Assembly (NCBI GenBank): GCA_015698045.1
Contig: BLAL01000356.1
Location: forward strand, 1,612,001-1,676,000
DNA length: 64,000 bases
From: Rhizophagus clarus
Lineage: Eukaryota > Glomeromycota > Glomeromycetes > Glomerales > Glomeraceae
Reading direction: 5' to 3'
The notes beneath the pieces are model-generated. The model was not told the DNA's origin and ran no database searches. It saw only the letters and a list, made by a program, of their open reading frames with translations. Positions 46,640 to 58,777 of this stretch are shown piece after piece. A program made the translations under genes and the position numbers. The first letter of the stretch is position 1. Each line of letters begins with the position of its first letter.

Positions 46640-47380
46640 TATAAGCGGCCATTATGATACCTACTTTCACAATTTTATCCAACTTTTTTATAACAACATT
46701 TATTGTTATCACAGTTACTTTTACAATTGCAAATGGTACCTGTAACTAGTCCAGTGCTTTAAAGATATGCAACTTTTCTGGTAGAAATCTTATTTGAAAG
46801 CAAATTGTTAAGTTCAAAAAAGTCTATTGTACCAAGTGATTCAATTTCTTTTGCACATTAATAATTCCAAATTTGATCTTAAAATATACTGATTATTTTT
46901 GGTTATTTCTAAAATTTTGCATGGAAAAGTAGGATGGTCAATACCAGAATGATCAATTTTTGGAATTATAGTCCTTATTAAATCTTCCAATTTATATCTA
47001 ATTGAGTATTTTTTATTTATCTGGTTAACCATTTTATTTGTGTAAAATTGTAGATTTTTTTGGGCTGCTTCTCTTAAAATATTATAACCTGTAATTGTTG
47101 TTCACTACTTATAATGTAAATAATAATGAACATACCCAAAAATTTCACAATGTCATCCAATTCCTATTGATCCAATTCTTATTAACATCACAAATACAGC
47201 CATAAGTTTCATATTGAATTTATGTCGTTTTACTGTATTAACACTATCAATACTAATACAATTGTTATCTCTTCCTTTAATTTCAACTAAATCTTTTATT
47301 ATTAGTGGTGAAGATGCAGGAACTGATGGTAAAGGAATAGAAACTAATAGCAATGAGTTTAAAATATGTATTATAAACAT
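46640..47380 (-). pseudogene. Relic tail of a GIN/KRBA2-like integrase protein
   Basis: Minus-strand frame fragments: LQFYTNKMVNQINKKYSIRYKLEDLIRTII (near 47,000), HPTFPCKILEITKNNQYIL, then in another frame STGLVTGTICNCKSNCDNNKCC (near 46,700). This order (basic helix, small beta domain, Cys-rich end) matches the C-terminus of KRAB-A-domain-containing-2-like integrase proteins of fungal Ginger/GIN-like transposons. Stops and frameshifts occur and the catalytic domain is absent. Family assignment is moderate. Confidence 0.5.
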
Positions 47381-47589
47381 AATAAGAAAATTTTATTAGA
47401 ATATTTAATTAAATTTAAAATAAAATAAATTATAACATTAAAATATTGTATGCCTATAAAGTTTTTATAACTAAATACAAAAATTAATGAAAATATTTTA
47501 ATATGCTCTTTACCTTGTTCATCTAATATATCATCATCCAAATTTTTGATCAAAACTCACAAATTTACATACTATATATATGAAAATAC

Positions 47590-48250
47590 GTATATTTATT
47601 ATATATTTATCATGAATTTACTATATATTTATTATGTATTTACAAAATACTTATTATGTATTTACAATATACTTATTATCTATTTACAATATACTGTACT
47701 TATTATATATTTACAATATATTTATTATGTATTTACAATATATTTATTATGTATTTACAATATATTTATTATGTATTTACAATATATTTATTATGTATTT
47801 ACAATATATTTATTATGTATTTACAATATATTTATTATGTATTTACAATATATTTATTATGTATTTACAATATATTTATTATGTATTTACAATATATTTA
47901 TTATGTATTTACAATATATTTATTATGTATTTACAATATATTTATTATGTATTTACAATATATTTATTATGTATTTACGATATATTTATTATGTATTTAC
48001 GATATATTTATTATGTATTTACGATATATTTATTATGTATTTACGATATATTTATTATGTATTTACGATATATTTATTATGTATTTACAATATATTTATT
48101 ATGTATTTACAATATATTTATTATGTATTTACAATATATTTATTATGTATTTACAATATATTTATTATGTATTTACAATATATTTATTATGTATTTACAA
48201 TATATTTATTATGTATTTACAATATATTTATTATGTATTTACTACAATTT
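47590..48250 (+). repeat. 22-bp minisatellite, about 29 copies
   Basis: Unit TATTTACAATATATTTATTATG is repeated almost perfectly. Five consecutive units near 47,975-48,075 carry ACGATA instead of ACAATA. Because 22 is not a multiple of 3 and the unit contains no stop in any plus frame, three long overlapping ORFs appear; these are artefacts. Confidence 0.95.
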
Positions 48251-48501
48251 ACTATATATTTATTATATATCTACTACAATTTATTATATATTTATTATGA
48301 ATTTACTACATGTTTATATATATCATTACTTTATAAATGTTAGCAAGAAACTATATAAATGATTTATAGTTTCTTTGTATTAGCAATATAATTTCTATAT
48401 TATGAATATAATTTACTACATATTTTCTATATTAAATACATACAACTGTGTTACATAGAGTAGCCGTATGCCTATTAAAATAAGTGGCGGCAGCATGGCT
48501 A

Positions 48502-49109
48502 CTACATATCCGCGAGTTTAGCAAAGTTAAGGTAATCAAGAACTATCTGCTTTTTATTTTCACGTAACATATCAGAAATCGCGGTTATTCCGGATATTCC
48601 ATCATTTATATCTTTCTCAGATTTGTGCTTATAAAAGCTAGAACTTTGAGACAAATTGTCATGTGATGAATTATTAATAGGAAGTGTCCAAGAATACTTT
48701 GTAATATTATTATTCTTCATAATTGCTTCTAATTTAGTAAATACGTCATGGATAGTTGGACGATCATCTGGCTCATGTTTCCAACAATCTATAAATTAAT
48801 AATATAAGTAACGTTATTAATAATATTTTAACGTTAAATTATAAAATGTTTCAAATTACATTTACCAGTATAAATTCTTTCATAATCCTTAGGTGTATTA
48901 GGGATAGGAGTTTCTCTAAGACCTTCTGAAATCTGCATTGGTAATACAAGTTGGTTAGATACGTTTCCAAAAGGTGTGCAACAACTTGATATTTCCCATA
49001 GAAGCACAATAGTCAATCTGTTCGGAATTCTACGCCTCGGTATATTTTCTTGGGGAACAACCAAACATTGCAGGGTTACTATGTAATCTTTTAAATCGTT
49101 AGAAGCCAT
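48502..49109 (-). pseudogene. Fragment of a TKL-like kinase C-lobe, two exons
   Basis: Exon 1 (49,109 to about 48,867) has VLLWEISSCCTPFGN and LRETPIPNTPKDYERIYT. After an intron (GTAAATG to TTTATAG) it continues as DCWKHEPDDRPTIHDVF and a Ser-rich tail to 48,502. These are the last subdomains of a kinase like the one at 23.3 kb. The ATP-binding lobe, HRD and DFG motifs are missing and replaced by unrelated sequence, so it cannot be an active kinase. The splice site is still good. Confidence 0.7.
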
Positions 49110-49917
49110 TATATTAGTGTAGGTATTTTAAGTCGGAGTCTGGGCTACGCCTAAATATATAGATTGCTTTCCAAAGTGTACACTATTCGATAAAGGATGG
49201 CTTTCTTTGTAAAATACAAAAAAGAAATACAGTTCATCGCACTCACTAGCTATGAGTTAACGTAAAATAAAAACTACGCCAAGTACATCTATCATTGTTT
49301 AGTAAAGGACACCGTTTCAAACTTTCAATCGAAATTAAATTATTAGATCAATAGGACATCATTGAAAAATATGGAGTGCAATTTATTTTGTGGCGGTGTA
49401 ACATTTTTGTTTTTCCACTAATTATCTCTATCGTTCTGATTGGACGGTGACATATAAGGATGACAAATAGGTTTTCACTATTGTCCCCTGATTAATTATA
49501 AAAAAATGGGAAACGGTCATTATTAACGATGTGAAAAATAAGTGATGCCTATTATCGATTAGAGGACCGTTCATTATTATTCTGTGAATAAAAAAAAAAT
49601 AAAACGCAACTTTCTAATCTTATCAATTCTGTACACGAATTTTTTATTAAAATTTTGTTCGTAGTCGCACAACGAAAATAAATCATGTATATACTACTAC
49701 CTAACGAGATATAATACAATAATGGGACTGATCTCATATACAGATGCAAATTTCTATTCTACAGTCTTGTTTCCCATCTTGCACCTACGTAAATTGGAAA
49801 ATGGACCAGTGTTTCTAGTTACATTTCTATGAATGTTAAATACAGTTAAATGTTATGAACATGATATTGCCCGAAGGACTGGTATAGTTCTAAAGATAAA
49901 GTATGGTACAGAAATGC
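49110..49917. other. Intergenic, no gene seen
   Basis: AT-rich sequence separating the kinase fragment from the 3' end of the CRN-kinase gene. One short minus-strand ORF (49,552-49,749) looks spurious. Confidence 0.45.
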
Positions 49918-51638
49918 TTACGTAACATATTTGTCTAACAACAGAGAGAACTGGCGAAGTTCCTCGTTAAAAACTCTTCTATTTTTGTGAAAGTCTTCTC
50001 GTGACGCCATCCCGAAGTCGATCAAGAACACATCACCGTTATCGTCAACCAGAATATTTTCTTCCCGGACATCATTATGAAGTACCCCGTGGTCGTGGAT
50101 TTTTTTTAATGCCTTGAGGGTCTTTGTCTTTTGCTGTTTCGTTAACGTATGGTCACCCAGCGGAGTACCAACAATGGACAATCCAATAACAAAGCTCATA
50201 CCGCCACAGTAATAACCGTAACATATCAGCTTCGGAATGCACTTTCCCTGAACATCAGCGAGGACCTTGTAAATTTCGACTTCTTTTTTCATCTCCTTCA
50301 AGACATCTGGTAAAGTTTTCGACAAATCGGCACTCTTCAAAGCAATAGTATTGCCACGGTATTCACAGCGAAGGGTTTTCCCACTCCGACCTTCACCTAG
50401 AATACTTTGAAACTTAAAGTCGGCAAAAGAAAATTTCTGCTGTTCGACAGACACATTATATGTTTGCGTATGGCTGGAAGGGGACTGATTATCTGGTACT
50501 TGGTAAGACGAAAGCTTGGAGTGGGACCTCAGAACACGTGAGTTGTTGTCCACGTCAGCTTGAACTAGAACCTGAAGAGGATGGGGAGAGTGGGATCTGA
50601 TTGTGCCTAATGAGCGAGATACGCATATGTCTTGAGAACCGGAGGAGAAGTAGACTGCAACGGAAGGGTTTTGGAGATCCAAAGCTTCGTGTATTCCCGT
50701 TTCAGAAACCAATGGTTGTCGTACGTGGAGAGGATACTATATTTGAGTTTATTTTCTATCATGTAACTGAAAACCTGCTGGACTGCCATTCTGGCCTTTT
50801 CGTTTTTTCGATAAAATTCGGGAAAATTATCTTCTCCAATATCTTGTAAAATGTGTTTCCTCTTTACTTCTATCGTCAAGACCAATAAATTTGAGAGATA
50901 AAAACAGGTGAAATCGGAAACACCTGTCGTGTGCGTAGGTAGCCTCGAAAAGTTATATCCTGGCACCATAAGACCACTCAGAACCATACAAATATTAACA
51001 TCCATAGCAACACGAACATCCTCTTCATTTACTACCTCTTTCACTACAAATCTCGGACTCTCAAATGTTGAGTGCTGGTCGAAGCGGTAACTGTTAACTT
51101 GATCGAAAAGGTTTCTCCAAAGGAGGACTTTTGAAGGTGGCTCCCCATTAACTTTTGTAGTAGTCTTTGTCGTAACACAACCAGAAGAATAGGTGACGGG
51201 CGGTGGGACACATGATAACGCTTCTTCCAAACTAAGAACTGAAAAAGAAAACCGAGTTGAGTTTTTATTCTCAAAGAAAATTCCATGTTTACAATGCTCT
51301 CCTGCCGAACCCATGATATTTAACTTACGTGGTGATTTTACAATAATATTAATATGTCTTTTAGGTGGTTTCCCTGTCCAATAGTCTCCTATATCTCTTG
51401 TTGCAAGGAGTTCGGTTTGGTCATTAAGTAAGGGATTTGCCAACTGATCATCCTGATCGTCCGGAATTTCTACCTTCCATAGCTTGAGCTTGTCTGCATC
51501 TACACCAGCAAAGTCACTTTGTTTTTTCGCTTTTATAGCTTCCTTGAGGTGACCAACAAGCCTGTCCTTCTCAATATCTACAGGAAAAGCGTTTGCGGTT
51601 GTATTGCCTTTGACAAGGCAGAGTAAAGTGATAGACAT
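49918..51638 (-). CDS. Crinkler-type protein: CRN N-domain, REase-like domain and kinase
   Basis: ATG at 51,638. The N-terminal 100 residues match the ubiquitin-like CRN header of Rhizophagus (SITLLCLVKGNTTANAFPV, LKLWKVEIPDD, DYW, HINIIVKSP). A likely 90-nt intron (51,328-51,239, GTAAGT to TTTCAG, with a passing reading frame) follows. Next is a PD-(D/E)xK-like region (GVSDFTCFYL, LTIEVKRKH). In the 3' half a kinase domain has GEGRSGKTLRCEY, IALKSADL, catalytic HNDVREENILV and DFG. REase plus kinase is a known CRN effector architecture. The two halves are in different frames: a TAG at 50,607-50,609 ends the first and the second resumes by about 50,600. This needs a frameshift or unseen intron, so the gene may be broken. 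Confidence 0.72.
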
Positions 51639-52780
51639 ATCGGGTTATATAGTAATTTTTATGAAATGCTATTGGTGTAAACTAACGTACGTGAGGACAA
51701 GAGTAAAAAAATTTTATTTGCAGAAAAAATACCATATGTGAGAAAATTTTCTGTTGTACGTATTACTTACTCCCTTGTGCTTCAAGCTTATCCCTTAAAA
51801 GTGATACCGTTGTTGAAGATCATTACTATATTACAACGTGAAACAATTAGGTTTTTAACCGCAGTAATTTATAATACTTGACGTAACCGTAAAAGATAAC
51901 AGTTGTACGACACTCTGTGGCTTAACCTGACACACAAAAAAGTATTGTAATTTGTTAGTATGTTACATGCACAATGAACACTTTAACTATTGCGAAGTTA
52001 CACATTCTCATGTAGTACAAAATTTGTGGCGTTATTTGTCATGATGAATACTAAATAAGCACATCTGAAAAATCTTTGTTACCATGTAATTCATCACTAG
52101 CGTTAATAATAAGTATAAGGAGGATATTGCATATAAACTGATCATAGTTTTTTTTGTGTTCTAATTTTACAGGACAAAGATTCATTGACCAGAATAAAAC
52201 ATAATGTATATCACCAAAGATATTGGGTTCGATTCTCACGAACAACAAACTTGAATTTATAAACCAGTAACAAGGATAAATTGGACGAGAATAAGTCATA
52301 TGCTACTGTGACACATCTATCGCTGAGTAAATCCTTAATTGTAACTTGCAACCCTTTATCGGGTCTTGCGAGAATGAAATTGCGATCATCGGTTGTGGTA
52401 AGTTATCAAAAATAAATTAGGGCATAAAATACCCCATATCGAGTATATTGTCATGAAATATATTTCGAAATACATTAAGTGTTGATATATGCTCATCATG
52501 TATCAAGAATATACCAGATCACAGACTAAGTCTTTTAATTGAGATATGATGAAAACAAGTTCCGAAATATCTTCATAACGTGGACGTTAAAAACATAACG
52601 AAAAAGTAAGTGATATAAGCGGTATATTGTGGTTAAATATATATTTTTAAAGGAATGACTTGAAGATGAAAACAGTAGTTGATAGTAACAAAAATAATGA
52701 AGAACATAAAAATATGTTATTACAACGAGAGTTATTATATCTTAACTGTCTTGTTAAGATCGATTAAACATCCTAGCATC
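51639..52780. other. Intergenic between CRN genes
   Basis: AT-rich, with no supported gene. A T-loop-like GGTTCGATTC at 52,227 has no surrounding tRNA fold. Confidence 0.45.
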
Positions 52781-53188
52781 TTATATGATTCTAATTTCTT
52801 CTTGTAGTTTTGCATTCTCCTGTTTATAACGTAAGCTGGGCGAATTGACAATAACATGAATAATTTCAGTAGATGGTTGTTCTTTCCAATAATCGCTAAC
52901 TATTTTCTGGATCTTCTTTGTCCTTTCTGCATCATTATTCTTCAATTCAAGTTTTGAAAAATCAGCATCATGGATCTCTACCTTCCAAAGCGTTAGATCA
53001 GTAGCATCAATATCGGAAAAGATTTTGTTATCAATTTTCTTAACAGCTTCAAAAATTTTATTTTTTAGAGCATCGATCAAATAATCGGTGTGAACCTCTA
53101 TCTCAAATTTTGAAAAATTTTCATCAATCTCTCGACGAATACGACAAGTGAGCCTAATATCCGTCATATTTCTAAAAAGGTTGCCCAT
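52781..53188 (-). CDS. CRN N-terminal-domain protein, short
   Basis: 135 aa from ATG at 53,188 (a second ATG at codon 8 gives MTDIRLTCRI). It has the CRN header pattern: DLTLWKVEI, VSDYWKEQP and IIHVIVNSP. It ends in a short helical tail with no effector C-domain. It may be a truncated CRN gene whose next exon was lost, or a stand-alone header protein. It lies 1.1 kb upstream of the CRN-kinase gene on the same strand. Confidence 0.65.
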   Translation of the reverse strand: MGNLFRNMTDIRLTCRIRREIDENFSKFEIEVHTDYLIDALKNKIFEAVKKIDNKIFSDIDATDLTLWKVEIHDADFSKLELKNNDAERTKKIQKIVSDYWKEQPSTEIIHVIVNSPSLRYKQENAKLQEEIRII

Positions 53189-53542
53189 AATTAAAAGATT
53201 ACATATTTATAATTCAATTTCCATATTGATCATCCGGAAATATTTTACTCAAACTTGTTGATATGTACACGTTGTTTAATCATCAATGTGATCAATAAAA
53301 AATTAACCTTACAACTATTAAAGATATGTCTCGACCATGCCAAGAATTTTGCTCTTCGAGCAATCTCTGACTGATTATAAAAAACATCCCAATAAATCGA
53401 AATCATGTGAACGACCATTTATCCTTTCTTGAGATATCGTTTAATCATATCACTAACTTTTCCCAGATTAACATTGTTCCGCAACACTTCAAATTGCATA
53501 TTGGAGTTTATATTGGGCATTTGTTTTTCTAATATGGCCTGT

Positions 53543-54566
53543 TTATTTCGTCCAATTTGTTTTCCCATTGAAGGTATTCAGATTCTTCAATAATATGTTG
53601 GATTTCGAGTTCTTTGATAATTTAGTTTTAGGATGATCCTGTTCGAGGTCCATTATACATTGATATTTGGCGACATGGGCGATGATGTCTATTTCTAGAT
53701 CACTCAAGCTTTTATAGGCCTTGCTATTCACTATACCAGAAAAACGTTGGATAAAGTCACTTTGATATGGCGGACTAATAATGTTTACCAAGGGTCTACT
53801 ATTATCGTCTATTTTTATTACCTGTCCAACAAAGTACGTGAGATTTCATAAGAACAATTACAGAATATTAAGAACAAAACTTCAATGTAAAAAATTGTCG
53901 TCCAAGCGTTGTCTCACCTTAAAGTCGAGTTTAACATCTGTGTCTAGTAATTTCGTATACTTTTTTTTTAAAGCGTAAGATATCTCCTCCTCTGATTCCC
54001 AGAGAACATAGTTCTGTTAACTCTTTTCCAACTCCCATAGTATGTATGTGAAGGTGTATCTAAATAGAAAGGAAACACACAAATGCCATTTGTTTGCGAA
54101 CGATAATTTTATAATAAAACAGAGCTCAAAGCTTACCTTGATTTTTACGCTCTTCTATAATTTTGTTAATTATATGATGAAGCTTGTGAAACTCGTAAGA
54201 ACAGATAAATACGGGTTTTTTAACAAAAACATGAAAATGGTTTTTATTAGGAGAAGGGCCGAAGATAAATTTAATAGTTTGTATTGGACTAAGCAATGCT
54301 TTTCCATAAAGTGTCTCTTCAACATAAGTATCAATATCTGGATGATTTTCGGGGTTCTGCAGTTTTGTTTCTTCGTCAAATGGAAGTTCTATTTTCCATA
54401 AATCAATGTCACTAGGGTCGGTATAACGAAAAATACTCTTCTTTTCTTTTTTAATCAAATACTTGAGGTGAGAAATCATTTCTTCCGACTCTGCGCTATT
54501 GCGAACGGATATGGGAAACTTTTGTGAATCTCCTTGGAGGAAGCACCAGAGCACATATTCTGACAT
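53543..54566 (-). CDS. CRN N-terminal-domain protein with spliced C-terminal part
   Basis: ATG at 54,566 gives SEYVLWCFLQGDSQKFPISV, DIDLWKIELPFDE and HFHVFVKKP, the CRN header. It then has a helix (LHHIINKIIEERKNQ) to a likely 5' splice site GGTAAGC near 54,134. Downstream coding-like exons are YVLWESEEEISYALKKK to DVKLDFK (near 54,010-53,925, donor GTGAG) and, after an acceptor near 53,820, IKIDDNSRPLVNIISPPYQS to 53,543. The second junction phase is uncertain. No known CRN effector domain is recognised in the C-terminus. The spacing suggests local CRN duplication. Confidence 0.6.
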
Positions 54567-54909
54567 AGTTGCAAAACTTATATTTCCAGGTGGAAACACC
54601 TATGGGTATTGTGTTTTCAATTTGAGAAGAAAAAACGATGAATATATTCGCATGAAATTACAATCGTAGATCACACATGGTACAATAAAATAATGAAATA
54701 TGATTGGCTAACTTAACCGAGTTATTTCCTAGTTCAGCTAGAATACATATGAAAATATGCTGATATATTGTTTCTCGATTGTAAATCTTGCAAGAGCATC
54801 GAATGATAATTATATATTTTTATGCTGTATTGTGAAATCGGTTAGAAAAAACATGGGACTCGAAACTAGTTGATTAAAACATCACATATATATCAGGAAC
54901 AAAGCCCCA

Positions 54910-55376
54910 ACAAATGGGTCTGGTTCATTTCACCGACAATTACTTCACCGACAATCACTTCGCCGACAGTCGTTTCACCGCCGCCGGTACAAATTAAAAT
55001 TCTTTTTATAAAGCATTTTTTTTCCCCTTTTTACCCATTACAGTTAATATAATAGTTTTTTTTTTTTTTTAAAAAAAATATTTAATATAAGAATAGTATA
55101 TATATTGAGATTTAATCTGAAAATATAAATTAATATTTTATATTTATTCTTATGTACACACTATCTCGTATTATATAATAACAATAATTTTGGCTGTCTT
55201 GTACAGTTGTATAAAGAAAAAAAAATATATTTATTTTATTGTGATATATGTAAGTGTCGGTGAAACGACTTGTCGGTGAGATGATCCTGTCGTCGAAACG
55301 TTTGTCGGAGAAACGTTTGTCGGTGAAATGATTGTCGGTGAAGTGATTGTCGGTGAGTTAAACGCGACCCATTTGT
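54910..55376. mobile_element. Small inverted-repeat element (about 467 bp)
   Basis: Left end ACAAATGGGTC followed by repeated TTCACCGACAATCACTT units. The right end is the inverse (repeated AATGATTGTCGGTGAAGTG units, then GACCCATTTGT). It is a MITE-like structure with subterminal direct repeats. No clear TSD was identified and no ORF is present. Confidence 0.72.
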
Positions 55377-56270
55377 ATTTGATTTTGTTGATCTTTATTA
55401 ATCAAAGAAATAAATAAAGTTTCAACTTTTTTTTGTTAATTACGTGTAGATGATCATGTAGATCTTGTGATCAATCAATTAAAAAAGTGTTAGACGAAAA
55501 TTTTTTTAAATTTTTTCTTTTTTTTAAAAACATCATGAAATTTTTTTTTGCATTTTTTTCTATTTGTAAGATTAAATATTTGGATATTAAAAGAAACACA
55601 CTTATTAATTTGTAATTATGTAAGTAATAAAAATAAAAATACTAAAAAAAATAAAATTCTTAGAATTTAATGGTATTTTTTAATATATTAATTAAAATAA
55701 ATAAAGGAATAAACTAAAATCGGTTTTTAAAAACTATTTAGAAAAAAAGAATAACCGAATATTTTGGGTCAACCCGACTGCTAGTCAACCTTCCGGACTA
55801 TCAATCTAACCAAAAAGAATATAATATTTATAAATTAGTGAAATGCTGATCAGATTAACTATAATATAGAGCTAACCGATCAAAATTCCTTTAGTCATAA
55901 TAATATGGAGACGCTATACTAACACGAAATAAATCACCTGGAGACGTACCACATTGCACAATTCAAAATCATTTATCTTTATGATAGATACCCTTCCGGT
56001 ATCTTTTAATAAATTTAATATGAATAACTTTCTTTAAAAATTAATTGAATGAAAGATATTAATGAATTTAATATGAATAACTTTCTTTAAAAATAAATTG
56101 AATGAAAGATACTCACTATACTAATAAAGAGAATGAAGTTGCAAATCGCATCTTGTAAAAATATTTAAATAACGACACTTTTCTTCGTAAAAATATACAC
56201 TAAAAACATTACATCATTTTACAAGAACAGCCTAAAACACACTTTTATTTTTGCATTCTCTTTTCTCTTC
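55377..56270. other. Upstream region of secreted-protein gene
   Basis: AT-rich. A tandem duplication of about 66 bp (AATATGAATAACTTTCTTTA with TTGAATGAAAGATA) lies near 56,000-56,115. No ORF. Confidence 0.55.
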
Positions 56271-56981
56271 ATGATGAGAACATTATCTGCTCAATTTTTT
56301 AAAATATGCACTTTCTTTCTAGTTGTTATCATAACAACAACTGCAGGATTATCTATTCCATCTATTTCCAAGAGAGAAACGGTTGCTAAATGTCCAGACA
56401 ACAACTTTCCTGTGTTTGTAGGTTCCAATTGCAAAACAGTGCACTCAATGACTGTTCAATGTAAAAATGCTGATACTAATGCAAGGGCTAGTCACGAACA
56501 ACAATGTAATCAAGGCGAAAACTGTGTTGATTTTCTTCTTAACGATGACGTACCATTTGCAATGTGTGTCCCAGTAAACAAACTTTTGCAATGGACTAAT
56601 GGCAATTATGATAATCAATTTTGTTCGGGCACTATTAGATTTGACACAGGTACTTCCGGTGAAAGCATATCAATCGGACTTAATACATATGATACAAATG
56701 GAAACCCAATTCAAGTATTTGATATGGTTGAAAAAGTTAATAACCAACAAATTGGCGAAGTAAAGAATCAACACAACTTCAGTCAAATATATAGAAATTA
56801 TAATGTGCATGATATTGTAACTTTCTGCTTCATACCAGGCGCTTCAGACCCGCATAACCCATATTATGCTAACAAAGCAATTGCTTATGCTTATATTGTA
56901 CGTCTTAGTTCGATCGGCGGACAATTTACAGATATTGAACCAGTTATTTCACAAAATAATACTTTGTACATTGAAAATTGA
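56271..56981 (+). CDS. Cys-rich secreted protein, candidate effector
   Basis: 236 aa, single exon. A hydrophobic signal peptide is evident (residues about 8-28, FFKICTFFLVVIITTTAG), followed by a Kex2-type KR at 34-35. The mature part has eight Cys (41, 54, 64, 79, 85, 99, 118, 186), an even number as expected for disulfides, and is Asn/Gln-rich. No enzyme motif is recognised. The start may be either of the two adjacent ATGs. Size, signal peptide and processing site fit a small secreted fungal protein; an effector role is inference. Confidence 0.75.
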   Translation: MMRTLSAQFFKICTFFLVVIITTTAGLSIPSISKRETVAKCPDNNFPVFVGSNCKTVHSMTVQCKNADTNARASHEQQCNQGENCVDFLLNDDVPFAMCVPVNKLLQWTNGNYDNQFCSGTIRFDTGTSGESISIGLNTYDTNGNPIQVFDMVEKVNNQQIGEVKNQHNFSQIYRNYNVHDIVTFCFIPGASDPHNPYYANKAIAYAYIVRLSSIGGQFTDIEPVISQNNTLYIEN

Positions 56982-58770
56982 TGAATACGTGGCGGTCTAG
57001 TCTATGTTTTAGGGCCATAACCACTTTTTATTTTCTATTTTCCCTTTTCTTTTTTTCAAATTTTTTTTTTTTTTTTGACGCTTTCAAATCGCTTATATCA
57101 TTGCGGCAGATTATTTGCCGTCAACGATTTATTCCATAAATAAAGTTTTATTATTTTATTGAACGAACGTAAGAAAACGAGTCATATGTAATGATGCGGT
57201 CCTAAAGAGATCATGCAATGCCTGTGCGACGCTCTCACTAGATTCGAAAAAAGATAAATAATTTACTTTCGAGTTTATGATTGAACCTTCTCCTCCGTAG
57301 CAGTGATAATCAGTCCGGAGTATTTTTTGGCTTAACCACGAATTGTGCGACATAAATTTATTTTTCCTAACGTGATGCAAATATAATTATTGGTTCATTA
57401 ATATCAATAATTATCAATAATATGAATCGTTTTTAATTTAACAATTTTCTCAATTTTTTCATATAAAAATTAAATATATACTAACCATTACGAGCGATCC
57501 CAAAAATATATCCTCATTTCTTTCTTTAAAACAATCGAGGGAAAATTTTAGTATCTCTTAACTTTTCTTTTTGAAATACACGCCATTAAAAAATTAACAA
57601 CAAATCAATTTATTAATGAATAATAAATAACTTAATACATAATTAGATTATCGCTCTTTTTAATCTTTTTTTTCATTTTAATCTTTTCTCTTCCTCAGTT
57701 AATTTTATATATTTTTCATTGTTAGGTAAATTGTTCCATCCTACTACGGCGATGACAGAAAATTATTCATCGTACCGCTTAGGAACCCTTTTTTAAATAT
57801 TCTAAATCTCTACGCGGTACGTGAAGACCTATTACTATTTATTTTCATCTTTTCGGGAAACTCATATGAAAGTACCCTCATCTATGATGCAATAAGGAAT
57901 GAGAAAGCAATGAGATATTGAAAATGATATCGTAAAAGTTATAATTTCGAAATAATATCTGATCTCAAATTAGATGAATTAATTGCGTGAATTGCTTTTG
58001 GTGAGATTTCCATTAATCTCGGATTCAAATTCTTTTAAATATCTTCTATAAAATTAATAAAGTTAAATATTAATAAAACTTTTCAGATTAGCGGAAATCA
58101 AGGAAATTTACTTGTATAGTTTGCATTGCCCAAATCATATACCTTTCTTCATCTTAATTAATTGATGCTTATTGATATTATCAAATAATACCTTTGAAAT
58201 CATTTACATCAAACTCATATTGTATTTTGTTCTACAAAAGTAAAAATAGAGAATATTAAATATATTATATATTGTAATAAATTTGAAAAAAAAAATAACT
58301 TACGTTTAATTTTCGTTCACGCTATGCTCAGTCCCAATTGTCAGGCTTTAAAAATCATTTACCTATTTTTTTACCTATTTTTATTTCCTCATTATACTAT
58401 TAAATAAATTTCCCAACATAAATTCATTCGTTTCAAAGATCCTTTGTTAAATCATATTCATATTGAAAGTGTGATGTTATTAAATAATTAAAAATCTAAA
58501 TAATAATTAATATTATTAATAAACGTAAGTTTCTTTTTCCAGAGTATTCAAAACGAAAAATTGAAAACTTCTTTTATGTCTTTATGGGTGCAGTAAATTA
58601 CGAGAAAAAAATAAATCACCAACTTTTATTAATACAGAGAAATTTACTATATGGAATCTGAACCATGACTATTCCCTTTTTCTCGACTTCTTCCTCTTCA
58701 TCCAATCAAAATATTAATACATGATTCATTAAAAAAATAAATTTAATTAAAAATAAAAAAAAAATATTAA
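56982..58770. other. Intergenic, no confident gene
   Basis: The 3' end of the secreted-protein gene (T-run near 57,060) is followed by anonymous AT-rich DNA. The minus-strand ORF 57,156-57,380 has no recognised domain. Downstream exons of the micro-exon array could extend into 58.2-58.7 kb but I could not define them. Confidence 0.4.
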
Positions 58771-58777
58771 AACTCAC

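Noticed and set aside
47590..48250. CRISPR-like regular repeats
   Set aside because: Units are contiguous with no unique spacers, and the host is eukaryotic. It is a minisatellite.
47546..48362. Three overlapping long ORFs of 214-265 codons on the plus strand
   Set aside because: They are readings of the 22-bp minisatellite in three frames; the peptide is a repeat of the same short unit and has no independent support.
52190..52262. Possible tRNA because of GGTTCGATTC
   Set aside because: No matching acceptor stem, D arm or anticodon arm could be found upstream at the right distance.
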